A stretch of 64,000 bases of DNA from Loxodes magnus (Eukaryota; Ciliophora; Karyorelictea; Loxodida; Loxodidae), in contig CAMPDV010001573.1 of assembly GCA_946699065.1 (NCBI GenBank), positions 1 through 64,000 of the forward strand. The letters run 5' to 3'. This document shows, piece after piece, positions 12,761-24,339 of the stretch (its first letter is position 1; each line of letters starts with the position of its first letter). Both the position numbers and the translations under genes were made by a program. The notes below the pieces were generated by a model that had not been told where the DNA came from, searched no databases, and worked only from the letters and a program-made list of their open reading frames with translations.

Positions 12761-14638
12761 TTTTTCTATTGCTATTATATGGATACTTTTTAATTCATGA
12801 ATTTGCAAGTGCATCTTTTGCTCTTCTTACTCTTCTACCATTTGCTGTCACTAATTTTTTTACTTATTCTTAATCTTATCTACGCCCCCTTTACTTCCTT
12901 TTCACCTTTTCTTCTTTTATCTATCATCTATGCTTCCATATTATTTTCCTTATTATTTCTTTTCCTTTTTTTCTTTTTAAACTTAGCGACTTCGTATTTT
13001 TTTATTATCTTTTCTTATCTTTTTTTTCCTTGTCCTATTAGTTGTAGTTTGAAAATTTTTCATTTTTTTTTTCGATTTCTTTGTATAGTACATTCTAATT
13101 GAAGTTACTTCAATTTTCTTCTTTATTCTTTGTTCTCACTTTTATTTTGCATCTATTCTTTTTCTTCTTGAGTTTTTTCTATGCTTTTTTGCTTTTTTTC
13201 TTTTTTGCGTTTTTCCTGAACTACTCCATTATACTTTTTTTATTATTTCTTATTTCTTCTGTTAGGGTTTTGCGTTTTTACCATCACTTATCCTATCCTT
13301 TTCTCTAATTTGCTTTATGGTATATCTTATTATTTAGTTAATTTTTTTCTAATTTATTTAATTATTTGAACATTTCTCTATCCCTCTGTCTTACATATGT
13401 CCAACTCCATTTTGATGAAAAATAATTTTTATTTATTCTTTTAGCATAAAAAACTTTTTATTATTTAGATGTTTAGTAGTTTTAGTTATTTTTCTATTCT
13501 CCTCATTTTATTTCCTTCTCTTCTTCCCTTGATTCTTCTATAATCATTTATTCTTCTTCTCCAATTATCATCTTATTTGCTTGATTTGCTTCAAAGTCTG
13601 GTTTGTTTATTGTTAAAATGACTTCTCCTTCAAGCATCTCTAATTCTCTTGTATGTAGCTTTTTCTTCTTTGCTGTTTCCACCCTTCTGCATTGCTGGTC
13701 TGTGTGCCCTTTCACTTTACATTGGCAGAGATAAAATTTGCTGGGTGTTATATTCTCATTTTGTTTCCATTCAAATCTATTATTTCTGGTATCCTCTTTG
13801 CTTCGTCTACATCCTTTAAATCTAGGTAGACTACACTGCTCCCTGTTAGCATTGTTGTGTTTGGATATGTATGCTATATCTCTCCTCTTGATTTTCCATA
13901 TTATCTTATTATTTCCATTACTTCCTTCATACTTGAGTATTCGTTAATTATGAAGTAAATGGGGTAGTTATGAATGTCAAAATATTAAAATTAGTTTCTA
14001 GCTTAGATAGGAATTCTAACTCCTTTGAATATTCATTCCCTGAATTAAGTGAAATGTTAGTATCTTTCTTCATTGCTAAATACCAAGTATACAATTCCTT
14101 TTTATTTCACTATGAACTTCGCCATTGCTTGTCCGTAATCCTTCCATATTTGATTTATAAACACTTGTATGACTTCTTAGTCTTTGGCCTTTTTCTCTAC
14201 TAAATCAGTGTTTTCCAAGTAATGGTTAAAGTAAACTGCGGCCACCATTTCTGATAAATCATCATGGGCATTTTCGTAGACCCTTTACATTTATTCTTCA
14301 GGTACGTTGGCTGAAATGAGTTGTTCATTATTTGGTTAAATTATTACTTAGGTTGTTTACTTTTTTACCACATTCCTTTCTTATTTTGTGCTCCTCCTTT
14401 TAGTAAAGTCCGACCAATCATAGGTATATTGCTATTTTTTTCTATTATTTCGTGTTCGTTCGGTCAGTTAGTTTGGTCCTTCGTAGTCTGAGGTCTTGCA
14501 TTATTAGTCTGGTTTCCATGCATAATAAAGAAGGTGGGAATAATTGAAGCAAAGACGTGGTAAAAGAAAGTGCTTCAGGTTTTCTCTCCTACTCTGAGGA
14601 GGTGGTATAAAGACCCTTCTTGAAGCTAACCGTTTTTT
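12752..14638 (-). mobile_element. 3'-truncated LINE copy (5' region and ORF1)
   Basis: The reverse complement matches the 5' 1.9 kb of the LINE at 39.4-44.9 kb: the leader TTAGCTTCAAGAAGGGT and TACCACCTCCTCAGAG, ORF1 with its zinc knuckle, and the start of ORF2. Similarity ends at 12752, where the tandem repeat unit begins. ORF1 is recognisable throughout (the plus-strand ORFs at 13.1-14.2 kb are its antisense or frame shadows). Loss of the 3' end is unusual because LINE copies are normally 5'-truncated; deletion or recombination after insertion is the likely cause. Confidence 0.85.
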
Positions 14639-14639
14639 A

Positions 14640-15562
14640 ATATTATAGTACTAATTATTTTTTTTCTTAACTTCGAGAAAATTTTTTTTCTTTTTGGACT
14701 TAAATTCCACATTTAAGTTAACTATTTTTTTTCTAAAAAGGCTTAATGCTCTCGTTTGAGTCATTGCGTAGATGTATTATTTTTGTATTTCTTTCGTTTT
14801 ATATTTTATGGATTTTTCAAATCATTTTCTTTTTTTATTTTATTCTTTTCTAACTTTTTATTTTAAAAGATTTCTTTATTTATTCATTGTTTTTTTTTAA
14901 AATGTTCAAAAAATTTAACAAAATTTAAACATATTTTTAGCTACAATTCTAATTTTTAATTACCTTCTATTATTATCATCGCATATATTTAATAAATTTT
15001 ATGCTGCTTTTTATCAAATAGAAAGTACTTGGATCTCTACGTTTAATGTTTATTAGAATATTCAAAAAAAACTATTAATATTTTGCGTCTTTCACTAGTT
15101 TTTAATTTTTTCTTACTAAATATTGAATTCACTTTTTTTAATAATTTTTTTTCATTTAAGTTTAGTAGTATTTTGTTTTTTCTCCATTTAGATATTATTG
15201 AATTATAAAAAATTTATCTTATTAAGTTTGGAAGTGACTTTATTTTAGTTTTTTTTTATTTATCAATGAGTTTTAGTTATTATTTCTTATATACTTGTTC
15301 AAACTTTTACCGAATTTTATTTTAAAAATATTGATCAATTTATACTTCTTTTTTTACTTCTCTCAGTTTATCCATCCAGATATTAATTAAACGGTTCATC
15401 ACCTTTTTTATTTATCAAAACCTTAAAGATAGCTTTAAATGTCTTTAGATGGTTTAAAGAGAAGATCCAAAAATTAGAATATATTCAATGTATTTTACAT
15501 TTTTTAAACTTGGATTTTATTTCATTTATTCGATTTTTGTATTTAATCTTAAATATATTAGG
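14640..15562. other. T-rich region, no supported gene
   Basis: Minus-strand reading is Lys/Asn-rich and open but has no recognisable start or domain. Treated as intergenic. Confidence 0.4.
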
Positions 15563-15564
15563 TG

Positions 15565-15722
15565 TTAAAATGGAATTACCTTCTTTCAATCATAAAAATA
15601 AAAGTGAAAATATCAACTCTGGATCTTATCTCAAGGTTTATAACTAAGTGACTGGATTTGAAAATACTTTAATTCAAAACTAAGAAAAAGAATAGCATCC
15701 TCAGTAATAAAATGAGGATTAA
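15565..15722 (+). pseudogene. copied 5' fragment of the family P gene at 22.8-24.3 kb
   Basis: From ATG at 15571 the sequence matches the first roughly 50 codons of the gene starting at 24335 on the minus strand, with only four or five differences (MELPSFNHKNKSENINSGSY against MELSSFNHKNKSDNINSGSY). The match starts within TTAAAATGG just before the ATG and ends after AATGAGGATTAA; both flanks are unrelated. The close identity shows a recent duplication, inverted and 8.6 kb away. No membrane segment is included, so it cannot be functional alone. Confidence 0.85.
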
Positions 15723-15724
15723 CA

Positions 15725-17150
15725 TTTTACTAAAAATATAAATTTTATAAATGCTTACTTTTTATTTATAATTATTTAAGTATTAATGTAAATATATTAA
15801 TTATAATCTTCAATATTGCAAATTTAAATAAACAAACTCTATTTATCTAATTAATTAGTTAAATAAATTTTTATCATTTAAAATATCTTAAAAATTTTAA
15901 TTTTTTATATTCAATTTTTTATTAATAATTATATTTTAGCTGATTAAAACTTTTTTGATTCTTTTTAATTTAATTTTATATGTTAACTTAAAATTGAAAC
16001 AAAATTTTTAATGTACTATTTTGAGTTAAATTGCATATGATTCCATTAGTTTTAGATTAAACAAAAGTCCAAGATTTATTGCAATATTAAAATGTTATAA
16101 TTTGTACTAATTATTTAATTAAATTCTTAAGAAGTAGAATTTAAGTCGCAATATGCTAATATTTGAGGAAAATAAATTTGCATACAATATTTTCTATTTT
16201 TTTACTTTTATAATAAAAAATTATAAACCAAAATTTAGTAAAAGCTCTCTGAACTCTAATTTTCTATTTTATTCAAATTTTTTTAAGTAAAATATTTTAA
16301 TTTTTCTAAACTGAAGTTTAAAAGAATTTATTTATTTCTTAATGAATGCGGATTGACGTTAGTATGCAAATCACTTAAACATCTAGACATAAATTGATCC
16401 ATTTAAAAGGTTTTAATTTTAGGAAACTTAGAAATAATTTTAAGTTTTTTAATTTTCTTTATTATATGCTTATTTTAATTATTATTTTGTTTTTTAAATG
16501 TGTTTTATTTACTTTTTATTAAAATATTCTTATCATTTGTTTTTTAATTTTATTTCTATAAATATATAACATTATAGTAATAAATGAAAAACGAAGATTC
16601 TTCAGTATTCATTTCTTTTCAATTTGCAAATCCACGAATATTTTTAATTTAATTATATGATTTACCTTAATTATTAAATGGCTCTAATCCATCTCGTTTA
16701 TTAAATATAATTTATATTAATTTTGCTTTCTTTTTAAACTAAATAAATCAAATATCTGTCTTATTTTATTTGGCATGAAGTTAGTTTTCTTTATATTTCC
16801 CCATTTTATCATAATCTTAGGACTAAATGTCTAATCTTGAAACTATAAATTCTTATTAATTTAATTTTTCACTTAAATAACTCAAATTTTGCATATAGAC
16901 AATGAAACTATTCTTAAATTAGATAAAAAGAGGCTTATAAAAAGTGAAAGAGCTACTTAATTTAATAAGGATTGCTTTTTGATTTATTCTCTTGTTTAAG
17001 TATTTTAATGTTAAAGAATATTAATTTCCTTAGTTACTTATAGCAGATTAAATAATCAAGCTTTCGTTCAAAGAATTAAGCTTTTGATTGTTATATAAAA
17101 TCAGATTTTAAGTTTTTAAAAGGAATGAAGATTCTATTAAGAAGCAGTAG
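15725..17150. other. A+T-rich intergenic region
   Basis: Nothing supported. From about 16950 the plus strand becomes more gene-like in the frame of the next CDS, which may therefore start further upstream. Confidence 0.4.
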
Positions 17151-17155
17151 GTAGG

Positions 17156-17986
17156 ATGAGTGAACAGCTTACTGCACTGTACGTTTTGAAATATTAATAA
17201 TTAAAATACTTAAATTCTAATATACATTTAAATAAGTCTAAATAAACATATAGTAAGGAAATAGTCTCCATCTATAAGCTCAGAACTTTTCTAAGAATTT
17301 CTAGTTTATTTAAAGTAAGACAATACCAAATTCAACACTATCAAATATGTATTTGTGGAAATTTAGATACAAAAATGCTCATATAGATATATGAAGTCCT
17401 ACAGTATGCTTCTCAATAGATTCAAGATTTCAGAATTTATGAAATACTTAAATAAATAGCCTAAAACTAGATCTATATAAATCATAATTTCCCTACTAGA
17501 AGACAACTTTAGCAAGTTGTTTTAAACTTAAATGTTTTCATTCAAAATTATTTCATAGAAGGATTAAATTATAGAGCAAGGTGATGATTGAACGGAAGAA
17601 CCACTTCACAAATTGGAACACTTAAATAGAAATGACAGAAAAGAAAAATAAGATTAGTGCCTTAAATGCTTCTAAAAACATATCTATTAACTATATGGAA
17701 AGGATATATATATTAAATCATATTAATTAAAGATATTAAAAAGAGTATAATTGCAAGGAAATTCATGTAGATTTATATTTTTAAGAGTTAAATCTGAAAA
17801 TTTATAGCATTAAAAACGAAAATTAAAATTTGTAAACTTGAAAAGAGAAATTAGGTCCAAAATGAATAAAAGTAAGATTAAAGTAAACAAAATTAAACTC
17901 AAATAACTGCAAAAAATGAAATTCTTGTTTTAACTTATTGAAATCTCAAATAAGCAGACTGAGTTTGTGCTCTTTGTTAACTGTGA
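17156..17986 (+). CDS. unrecognised helical protein
   Basis: A 276-residue frame from ATG at 17156 (MSEQLTALYVLKYQQLKYLN) to TGA at 17984-17986. It is amphipathic and Gln/Ile/Lys-rich, with QIYEVLQYASQQIQDFRIYE and LQQVVLNLNVFIQNYFIEGL, and ends in a basic region with ICKLEKRNQVQNEQKQDQ. The same frame is open upstream of the ATG and reads as coiled coil, so the true start may be earlier. Further coherent sequence (MQQIKKKLNFSLPLKTNKLL, 18160-18480) follows in another frame, suggesting a longer gene with a frame change. No domain recognised. Confidence 0.45.
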
Positions 17987-18149
17987 AATATGATAATTTA
18001 AATAATTGTAAGTTTGACTTAAACTATAACACTACTCAAATATAATTTTTAAGGAATTAGTATATCATATTTAAAAGATAAAAGGAATATACTTTACAGA
18101 AATATCCAAGAATAGCAATAAGCTATACAGGGTAATGGTAAATTTTTAT

Positions 18150-18485
18150 AAAATAAAGTATGCAACAAATCAAGAAGAAGCTAAATTTTAGCTTACCTTT
18201 AAAAACTAATAAGTTGTTACAGTTAAGTAGAATAGTTACTTAATAGATCTAACTTAGTAGTGAGTATCAGAAAAAAATGTATACTTAAATTAATCTCTTT
18301 GATAATTCTTAGACAGACAGTTCTTCAAAAAACAAATATGAATATTTGTGTGTTCTAAATAAAAAATTATAATGATTTAAGATAAAAGATTTTTAGCAAA
18401 TCACAGGAAGCTTTTTAAATTATTATTCATTAAACCTTAAATTCATAATTTTATCTATTAAATAATATATATAATCTAATTTTAT
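18150..18485 (+). other. probable C-terminal coding segment of the preceding gene
   Basis: In one plus frame this reads LLQLSRIVTQQIQLSSEYQK and DNSQTDSSSKNKYEYLCVL, clearly protein-like, with no TGA for over 80 codons. It is out of frame with the CDS ending at 17986. It could be a separate small gene, or the continuation of that gene after an indel or intron. Confidence 0.35.
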
Positions 18486-19093
18486 AAGAACATTTTTAAA
18501 TTAAAAAGGTGTAAAAGACAATATAAACTCAAATAGATATTAGTATATTGTCACTTCTTAAATGAGCGAAAGTTTGAGATTTTTAATTTTATTATTTGAA
18601 TGACAATTAAAAAATAAAGTTGGTAGTGGGTAACACTTTATACCAGGAAATACAAAAATTTTATTATATTTTACATATTTTTTAAGTAAAATATTTTTAA
18701 TGCTTTAGTATTTATTTTTTAGTTATAAACATTTAACATCTTTTTATCACGGTTTTTACAAAAGTGACAGTGCTAAGTTTCGAATCTATGTCCAGAAAAA
18801 CCAAGCCTTAGACTAATCAGTCTCTTTTTCTTTAAAATGGGGATTTACAATCTTTATATGAAATGATTAAATAACTTTAAGCAAAGCTTTCTATGTTTTA
18901 AACTTAAATTTTACAGGTAATTTTAATTAAATATACTTTTAAATATGATTAATATATGCTTTCTACTCTAAGTTAATGTGATATTTATATGTTTATATAT
19001 CTTTAGATATTATTAAATTATAGGTACTCATAATCATTTCATAAGCAATTTATATTATAATATCTCTAATTATTAATTAAGATAAGCATATAA

Positions 19094-20469
19094 ATGGAAT
19101 AATAAAATAGAACTATACAATTATTTTGATTGCATCAAATATGAAGATATTCTTAAATTACTTAATCAGTTGAAATTTTTAACATAAGTATTTAATCATG
19201 TAATTTGCAACTATAGAAAAAGTAGAACTATAAGAAGAGCTCATAGTTGAAAAAAAATATTGATATAGAATTTACTCAAATAAACCGAAAGGTTTAAATT
19301 TATGAAGATTCTTATGAAGAAAAACAATTATTCGTTTTTCTATTTTACCTTATACATATATTATCGAATAAATATAATATTTCAAGTGATTTCAGTCTTT
19401 ATATATTATATGATATTTGAAACTGATTAAGATTTTATAAAGAAGTAGAAAAATATATTTAAATTTTATTTAATACTGTTGATTGCTTTTAAAATGTATT
19501 TTTCAATTGTAAATATAGTGATGTAAAAATATTTGAATTAGATTCCTAATTTTTCTTATGTTTAAACATGTAATTACTCATCATCTTTTTGCTTATAAGT
19601 AAAATCATAAAATATTAATTATATATTTTTGAATTTTCTCTAGTACCAAACCATTTGATTAGAATTATAGTTTTTTCATTAATTGATAAATGTTTTTTAA
19701 GATTGGAAAATATCTTTTAGTGAAAAATATTTCTTTGAAAATATTTTCCCATTTTTACCTCTAAGAAAGAATCAACATACTTTTCCACTAATTATACTCT
19801 TAATAAAGTAAATTAAATGTTAATCTATATCTATAATATTTTCAATTGAATGAGACTTTTAATTTTTGCATTTGATTTGCTTTCTTTATCATTTTCGAAT
19901 TTATGCATATTGGAATTCTACAAAATTATTAATAAATTTGGAATTTTCTCTTCAACTTTTTGATTATTTATTTTAAAATATTTTATAATAAGTTGATTGG
20001 AAAATATATTTGATTAAAAGATTATTTACCATATCATAAGAAATTGCTTCTCTATATACTGTAATTTAGAGCTTAAAGTAGAATTTTTAACTTTTATATA
20101 TCAAAGAATCAGAATAGAACTAGAAGTTTATAGTATTTTGTCTTATTTCTTAATAATCTTATGAAATATTATTATTATTGTATATCTAAATCAGTTGATT
20201 GTATTGCTCATCCAATTTTAAATGTGTCAATAATAAAAAAAGAACATTTCATACTATTTTTTATAATTGTTTCTCATGTATTTCTATTATTATTAAATGA
20301 GAAGGAAAATATATTAAAAATTTTAATTTTTTTGGTTAACAAATTTGGAATGCTTGATTAGACGAATGAATATATCTACTATATTTCCATTTTTTTAGGT
20401 TTAGCAATAAGTCAAAGAATACCAACTATATTAAATAATATAGCAAAATAGAAAAATTTAATAATTTGA
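19094..20469 (+). pseudogene. degenerate family P polytopic membrane protein
   Basis: Reads from ATG at 19094 through EEKQLFVFLF, FSLYILYDIWNWLRF, INKFGIFSSTFW and IELEVYSILSYFLI, each matching the intact relatives at 22.8-24.3 and 45.1-46.6 kb (ENRIFDFLF, FDLYTFCDIQKWDDF, INKSGISSKTFW, MELYSVLIYFILI). Just before 20161 the frame shifts by one base and continues as MKYYYYCISKSVDC and IIKKEHFILF (KYYNFCMTTLVDC and KITNEHFLLV in the relatives), ending at TGA 20467-20469. Divergence is much higher than between the two intact members, and the central TM part is shortened. An assembly indel could explain the single shift, but the sequence is otherwise decayed. Confidence 0.65.
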
Positions 20470-20474
20470 CTTAT

Positions 20475-21610
20475 TTTAAGTTATAAATATTTATAAAATA
20501 AATAAAATAAAATAAGATATATAATTTTTTTCATATGAATATACTCTAATTAAGTTAAAAATTAATTCTTGGTATCTTTTATAATATTAATAATAAATTT
20601 TTAATTTTATAGTATAAAAAAGAAATAAAATAGATTATAAATAGTTTATTTAAGATTTAGTATAAAAAATATCTAATATCATAAATTTATTTGGCAAAAT
20701 AAATATTAAAACGATATTTCATATTTAATATCATAAAATCTGTTTATTAAAGGTATATATTTTTAATAATTATTAATTAAGAATATTTAATTATTTATTT
20801 ATTATAATAAAATTTAATTTTATTATTAAACATTTACTAACTATTTTACTTCAAATTATTCTTTATTTATTTTTGAGAGCTTAATAAATTTCTAATTTTA
20901 GTAATTTTTTATTTCAAAATTGCATAAAAATTAAACTTTTAAGTATAAAATTTAAATATTTTATTTATTAATATTTAGTTTTTTTTAAATAATTTATAAT
21001 CTTAAGAATTTTTAGTTTTCATTTATAAGTTTAAGTTAAAATATTCAATAAAATAATGCTTTTTATATACTAATTATACATATATATATTTTTATTATAG
21101 TGATATATTTAAATATTATATTCATTTTTATTTCACATTTGATATATTTATTTTATGTTTTATTCACTTACATAATTTTTATTTCTACTAGAAAAAATAA
21201 TTAATTTAGTTAAGCTTTTTTTAATTAATTATAGATTATGCTTTTTATAATTTTTTTAATTTTTTAATAAAAAATTATTTATAATTTATTTTTTTTTATT
21301 CTTTTTATTTTCATTTTTTTCTCTTTTATGGTAACTTTTTACGACTTTTGAGACATATGATTAAAAAATTAGTAGTTAAAATTTTTAGAAGCATCCGTGC
21401 CTTATTTTTTTTATTTAACATTTTGCGTAAAAAATAAAAAAAAATGAATATAGTTTATATTAATTAATTTTATGTTTTAAATTAATAAATTTGATATAAT
21501 TAAAATGAAACTTTACAGTTATTAAATGTTAAAAAGTTAAATAATATTATAGTATTTTAAATATTAATTAATTTTAATTAAATAAAATAATAATTTTAAT
21601 ACTATATAAT
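20475..21610. other. very A+T-rich intergenic region
   Basis: Long runs of A and T, almost free of G and C; nothing recognisable. Confidence 0.6.
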
Positions 21611-21611
21611 T

Positions 21612-22095
21612 ATAAATAAATAAATTTGATTATAGAGTGCGTAGCACTCTCGTTGGTGCGCAGCTCTTAAAAAAAAATGTTTCATACTGACAAGAATGTA
21701 TCTTACTGATAAACCTTGTTCAATACTGATATAATTATTCAGTACTGATAAAAATGTTCAATACTGATATAATTTTAGAATACTCGTAATCTTTAATACT
21801 TGCTGGAGGTCCAAGGACATGGCAGGATTGTGTCTCATTGCATCACCAAAGCAGAGGACGACATGTATCAATTATGGGTACTTAAATTCCCCACCTCTGA
21901 TGAAGCTCGCAATATTATTTCTTTTTCGTTCCAGTATTAAAAATAAACGAAACCAAGTCAAGCCAGTGTCAAAGGTCTAAGGATCTTATGTCTCGATGCC
22001 AAACCAAAGCAGAGGAAGACATAAAGACGATTATGGGTACTTAAATTCCCCGACCTCTGATGAAGATGACCTTATTGTTCACCTTCGAACAACTA
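21612..22095 (-). mobile_element. SINE-like element, copy b
   Basis: The reverse complement aligns end to end with 7963-8456: GTTGTTCGAAGGTGAAC at the 5' end, two hairpin monomers with AAGTACCCATAAT, the ATCAGTA repeats (21685-21785) and the 3' hairpin AGAGTGCTACGCACTCT before TTTA repeats. Differences are scattered substitutions and small indels, so both copies are of moderate age. One more repeat period is found in copy a than here. Confidence 0.8.
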
Positions 22096-22116
22096 TGGTG
22101 GTTTTAAAAAATATTT

Positions 22117-22192
22117 TATAATAATATTATAATATTATAATATTATAATATTATAATATTATAATATTATAATATTATAGTAATAGTATTAT
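22117..22192. repeat. 8-base microsatellite (ATAATATT)n
   Basis: About eight tandem ATAATATT units directly beyond the 5' end of SINE copy b, ending in imperfect units. Confidence 0.85.
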
Positions 22193-22199
22193 AATAGTT

Positions 22200-22840
22200 T
22201 ATTCTATTATTTTTACACATCAGAAATTAGCAATTTCAATTCTATGTTTATATGCTTTTCAGTTATCTCGTCTTAGTTTTATGATCTTTCAACTTTCTGA
22301 AATTTTTCTTTATTTTTATAATTTAATGCTTCCCAACTAAGATAGAAGATTAATCTATTTTGCTTTCCCTAGTCTTAATTTTAACTTTAGAATCCTATAT
22401 TTTCTTAAAAAATATTATATTTTCGTTTATTATATGTATCTCTTATGTAATTACATTTATTAAAAAAGCTATAATTTAAAATATGTCCATAGGATTACTA
22501 AAAACAATTTAAAATTTAATTATTTATCTATTTAATTTTTTAGAATTTAGCCTACTAGTAGCATATTAAAGATTTAATTGTTTATTTTCTAAATTCACAA
22601 CTCAAAATTTTAAATCTTTGATTTTTTGTTATTTTATTTTACGATTACATTCTATATAATTCTTTCAGGATTACGTCTTCAATTTTTATGAGAATAAAAA
22701 AACAGCTTGATCTAGATTTTCCTTTTATTTTATTTAATATAATATACTTATATTTTTTAATGCTAAAGTTTAAAATTATACACTTTTTTAAAATATTGTA
22801 TAATAAATAAAAAATTAGATTTTAAATTCAATAAATTTTA
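22200..22840. other. A+T-rich intergenic region
   Basis: 3' flank of the family P gene; nothing recognised. Confidence 0.5.
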
Positions 22841-22844
22841 GTTT

Positions 22845-24335
22845 TCATTCTCTCTTCATCATTGAATAAAGCCCTGGTAATCCAAAATTTAGCGTCATTC
22901 CTATAAACATGAGAATATAATAAATTCTTTCTTTTTATGTTTAGAATCTAACTTGTATAATTTGGAATAGGTTGTTTTTAAGAAATTTCTTATTAAATCT
23001 CTTAATGAGATTTATAAATAAATTCTAAAATAGTAATATAACTACCAATAAAAAATGTTCATTCGTTATTTTCGATATATTTGCAATAGGCTGTCCTTTA
23101 CAATCAACTAAAGTAGTCATACAGAAGTTGTAATATTTTGACGAAATCAATATAAAGTATATTAAAACACTATATAGCTCCATTTCTGATTTTATACCTT
23201 AGTATATTAAGAGTGTAGGGCTAATATTAAAAGTTTACGTTTTTTACTTAGTGAAACACTTTCTTTTTACCTTAAAAAAAACTCTTTTGAAAAAGAAAAT
23301 TTTACTTTGTAGTTCCATAACTAAATTTAAAGCAAAAGTAAACCAGAAAGTTTTAGAAGAAATACCTGATTTATTTATTATAGAATGTAGTGTTCCTATA
23401 TAAATAAAATCAAAAGTAGTGAAAAAAAGTAAAAAAACAGCAAAAATGCCTTTATCGTATCTTCTAAAATATTTGCTTTTAATTATTAATTAACCAATTA
23501 TTTTTATAAAGAATATAAATAAGGGAACTAATTGTAAAGTTATTGCTGGATTTCTTTCTTTTAAATAAGGAAAAATTTCTTCAAAAAAAAATTTAACAAG
23601 TGAAAAATAAGTTAATATGAACATACCACCAAGAAAAATTTTAAAATATATTCGGGATTATTTTATTATAAGCAAAAACGAGGCAGCTTCGAGAAAATTT
23701 CCTATCATAAAAGCCATTGATTTGTGATTAAAAAATGTTATGTTTCCTATTATATGTGTTATAAGAGGCATTAATGCAATTATGTATAATAATGTACTTC
23801 TAAGCTTATTTTTTAATATTAAGATCAAAGAATAATAAATACTCACGCAGTAGATTAAATAATAATCGCTTTCTAATATTTTTGTCATAGTAATATTAAT
23901 TTTCTTCGAGCATTCTTCAGAACATATCACCTTATTTAAAGTATGAATCTCTCCATTTTATATTTTCTAGTCGAAATCATCCCATTTTTGAATATCACAA
24001 AAGGTGTAAAGATCGAAATTTTCTTATAAATAGAATTTTATAGAAGTGAGGGTAAAGAAGAGAAAATAACTAAATAAGAAATCAAAAATTCGATTTTCAT
24101 CTTTGATATCAGCGTCAACCTATAAATCCACAACGGGAAATTCACTATCCAAGGGATTTACTACAATTTCATTTTCAATTTATTAATCCTCATTTTATTA
24201 CTGAGGATGCTATTCTTTTTCTTAGTTTTGAATTAAAGTATTTTCAAATCCAGTCTCTGAGTTATAAACCTTGAGATAAGATCCAGAGTTGATATTATCA
24301 CTTTTATTTTTATGATTGAAAGAAGATAATTCCAT
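22845..24335 (-). CDS. family P polytopic membrane protein (intact)
   Basis: A 496-residue frame from ATG at 24335 to TGA at 22847-22845, with no frame change. Residues 1-80 are polar (Gln/Glu-rich). They are followed by about eight hydrophobic segments, starting with DFLFSYFLFFTLTSIKFYL, a Cys-containing loop (FCDIQKWDDF, ICSEECSKKINITM), then FMIGNFLEAASFLLII and others, ending NFGLPGLYSMMKRE. Conserved with the gene at 45.1-46.6 kb: PLDSEFPVV, FCDIQKW, AFMxGNF, IYIGTLH, KYYxxCMTTLVDCKG, GLPGLYSMM. No known transporter or receptor family is recognised; the paired extracellular Cys and multiple TMs suggest a receptor- or channel-like role, by inference only. Confidence 0.85.
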
Positions 24336-24339
24336 TTTA

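Noticed and set aside
12797-13308. Two T-rich ORFs at 12.8-13.3 kb
   Set aside because: They are antisense to the charged ORF1/ORF2 junction of the LINE fragment; the Phe/Leu-rich translation reflects an A/G-rich opposite strand.
13738-14203. Open reading frames on the plus strand at 13.7-14.2 kb
   Set aside because: They are antisense to ORF1 of the truncated LINE; the same ORFs reappear on the opposite strand over the full LINE at 39.86-40.46 kb.
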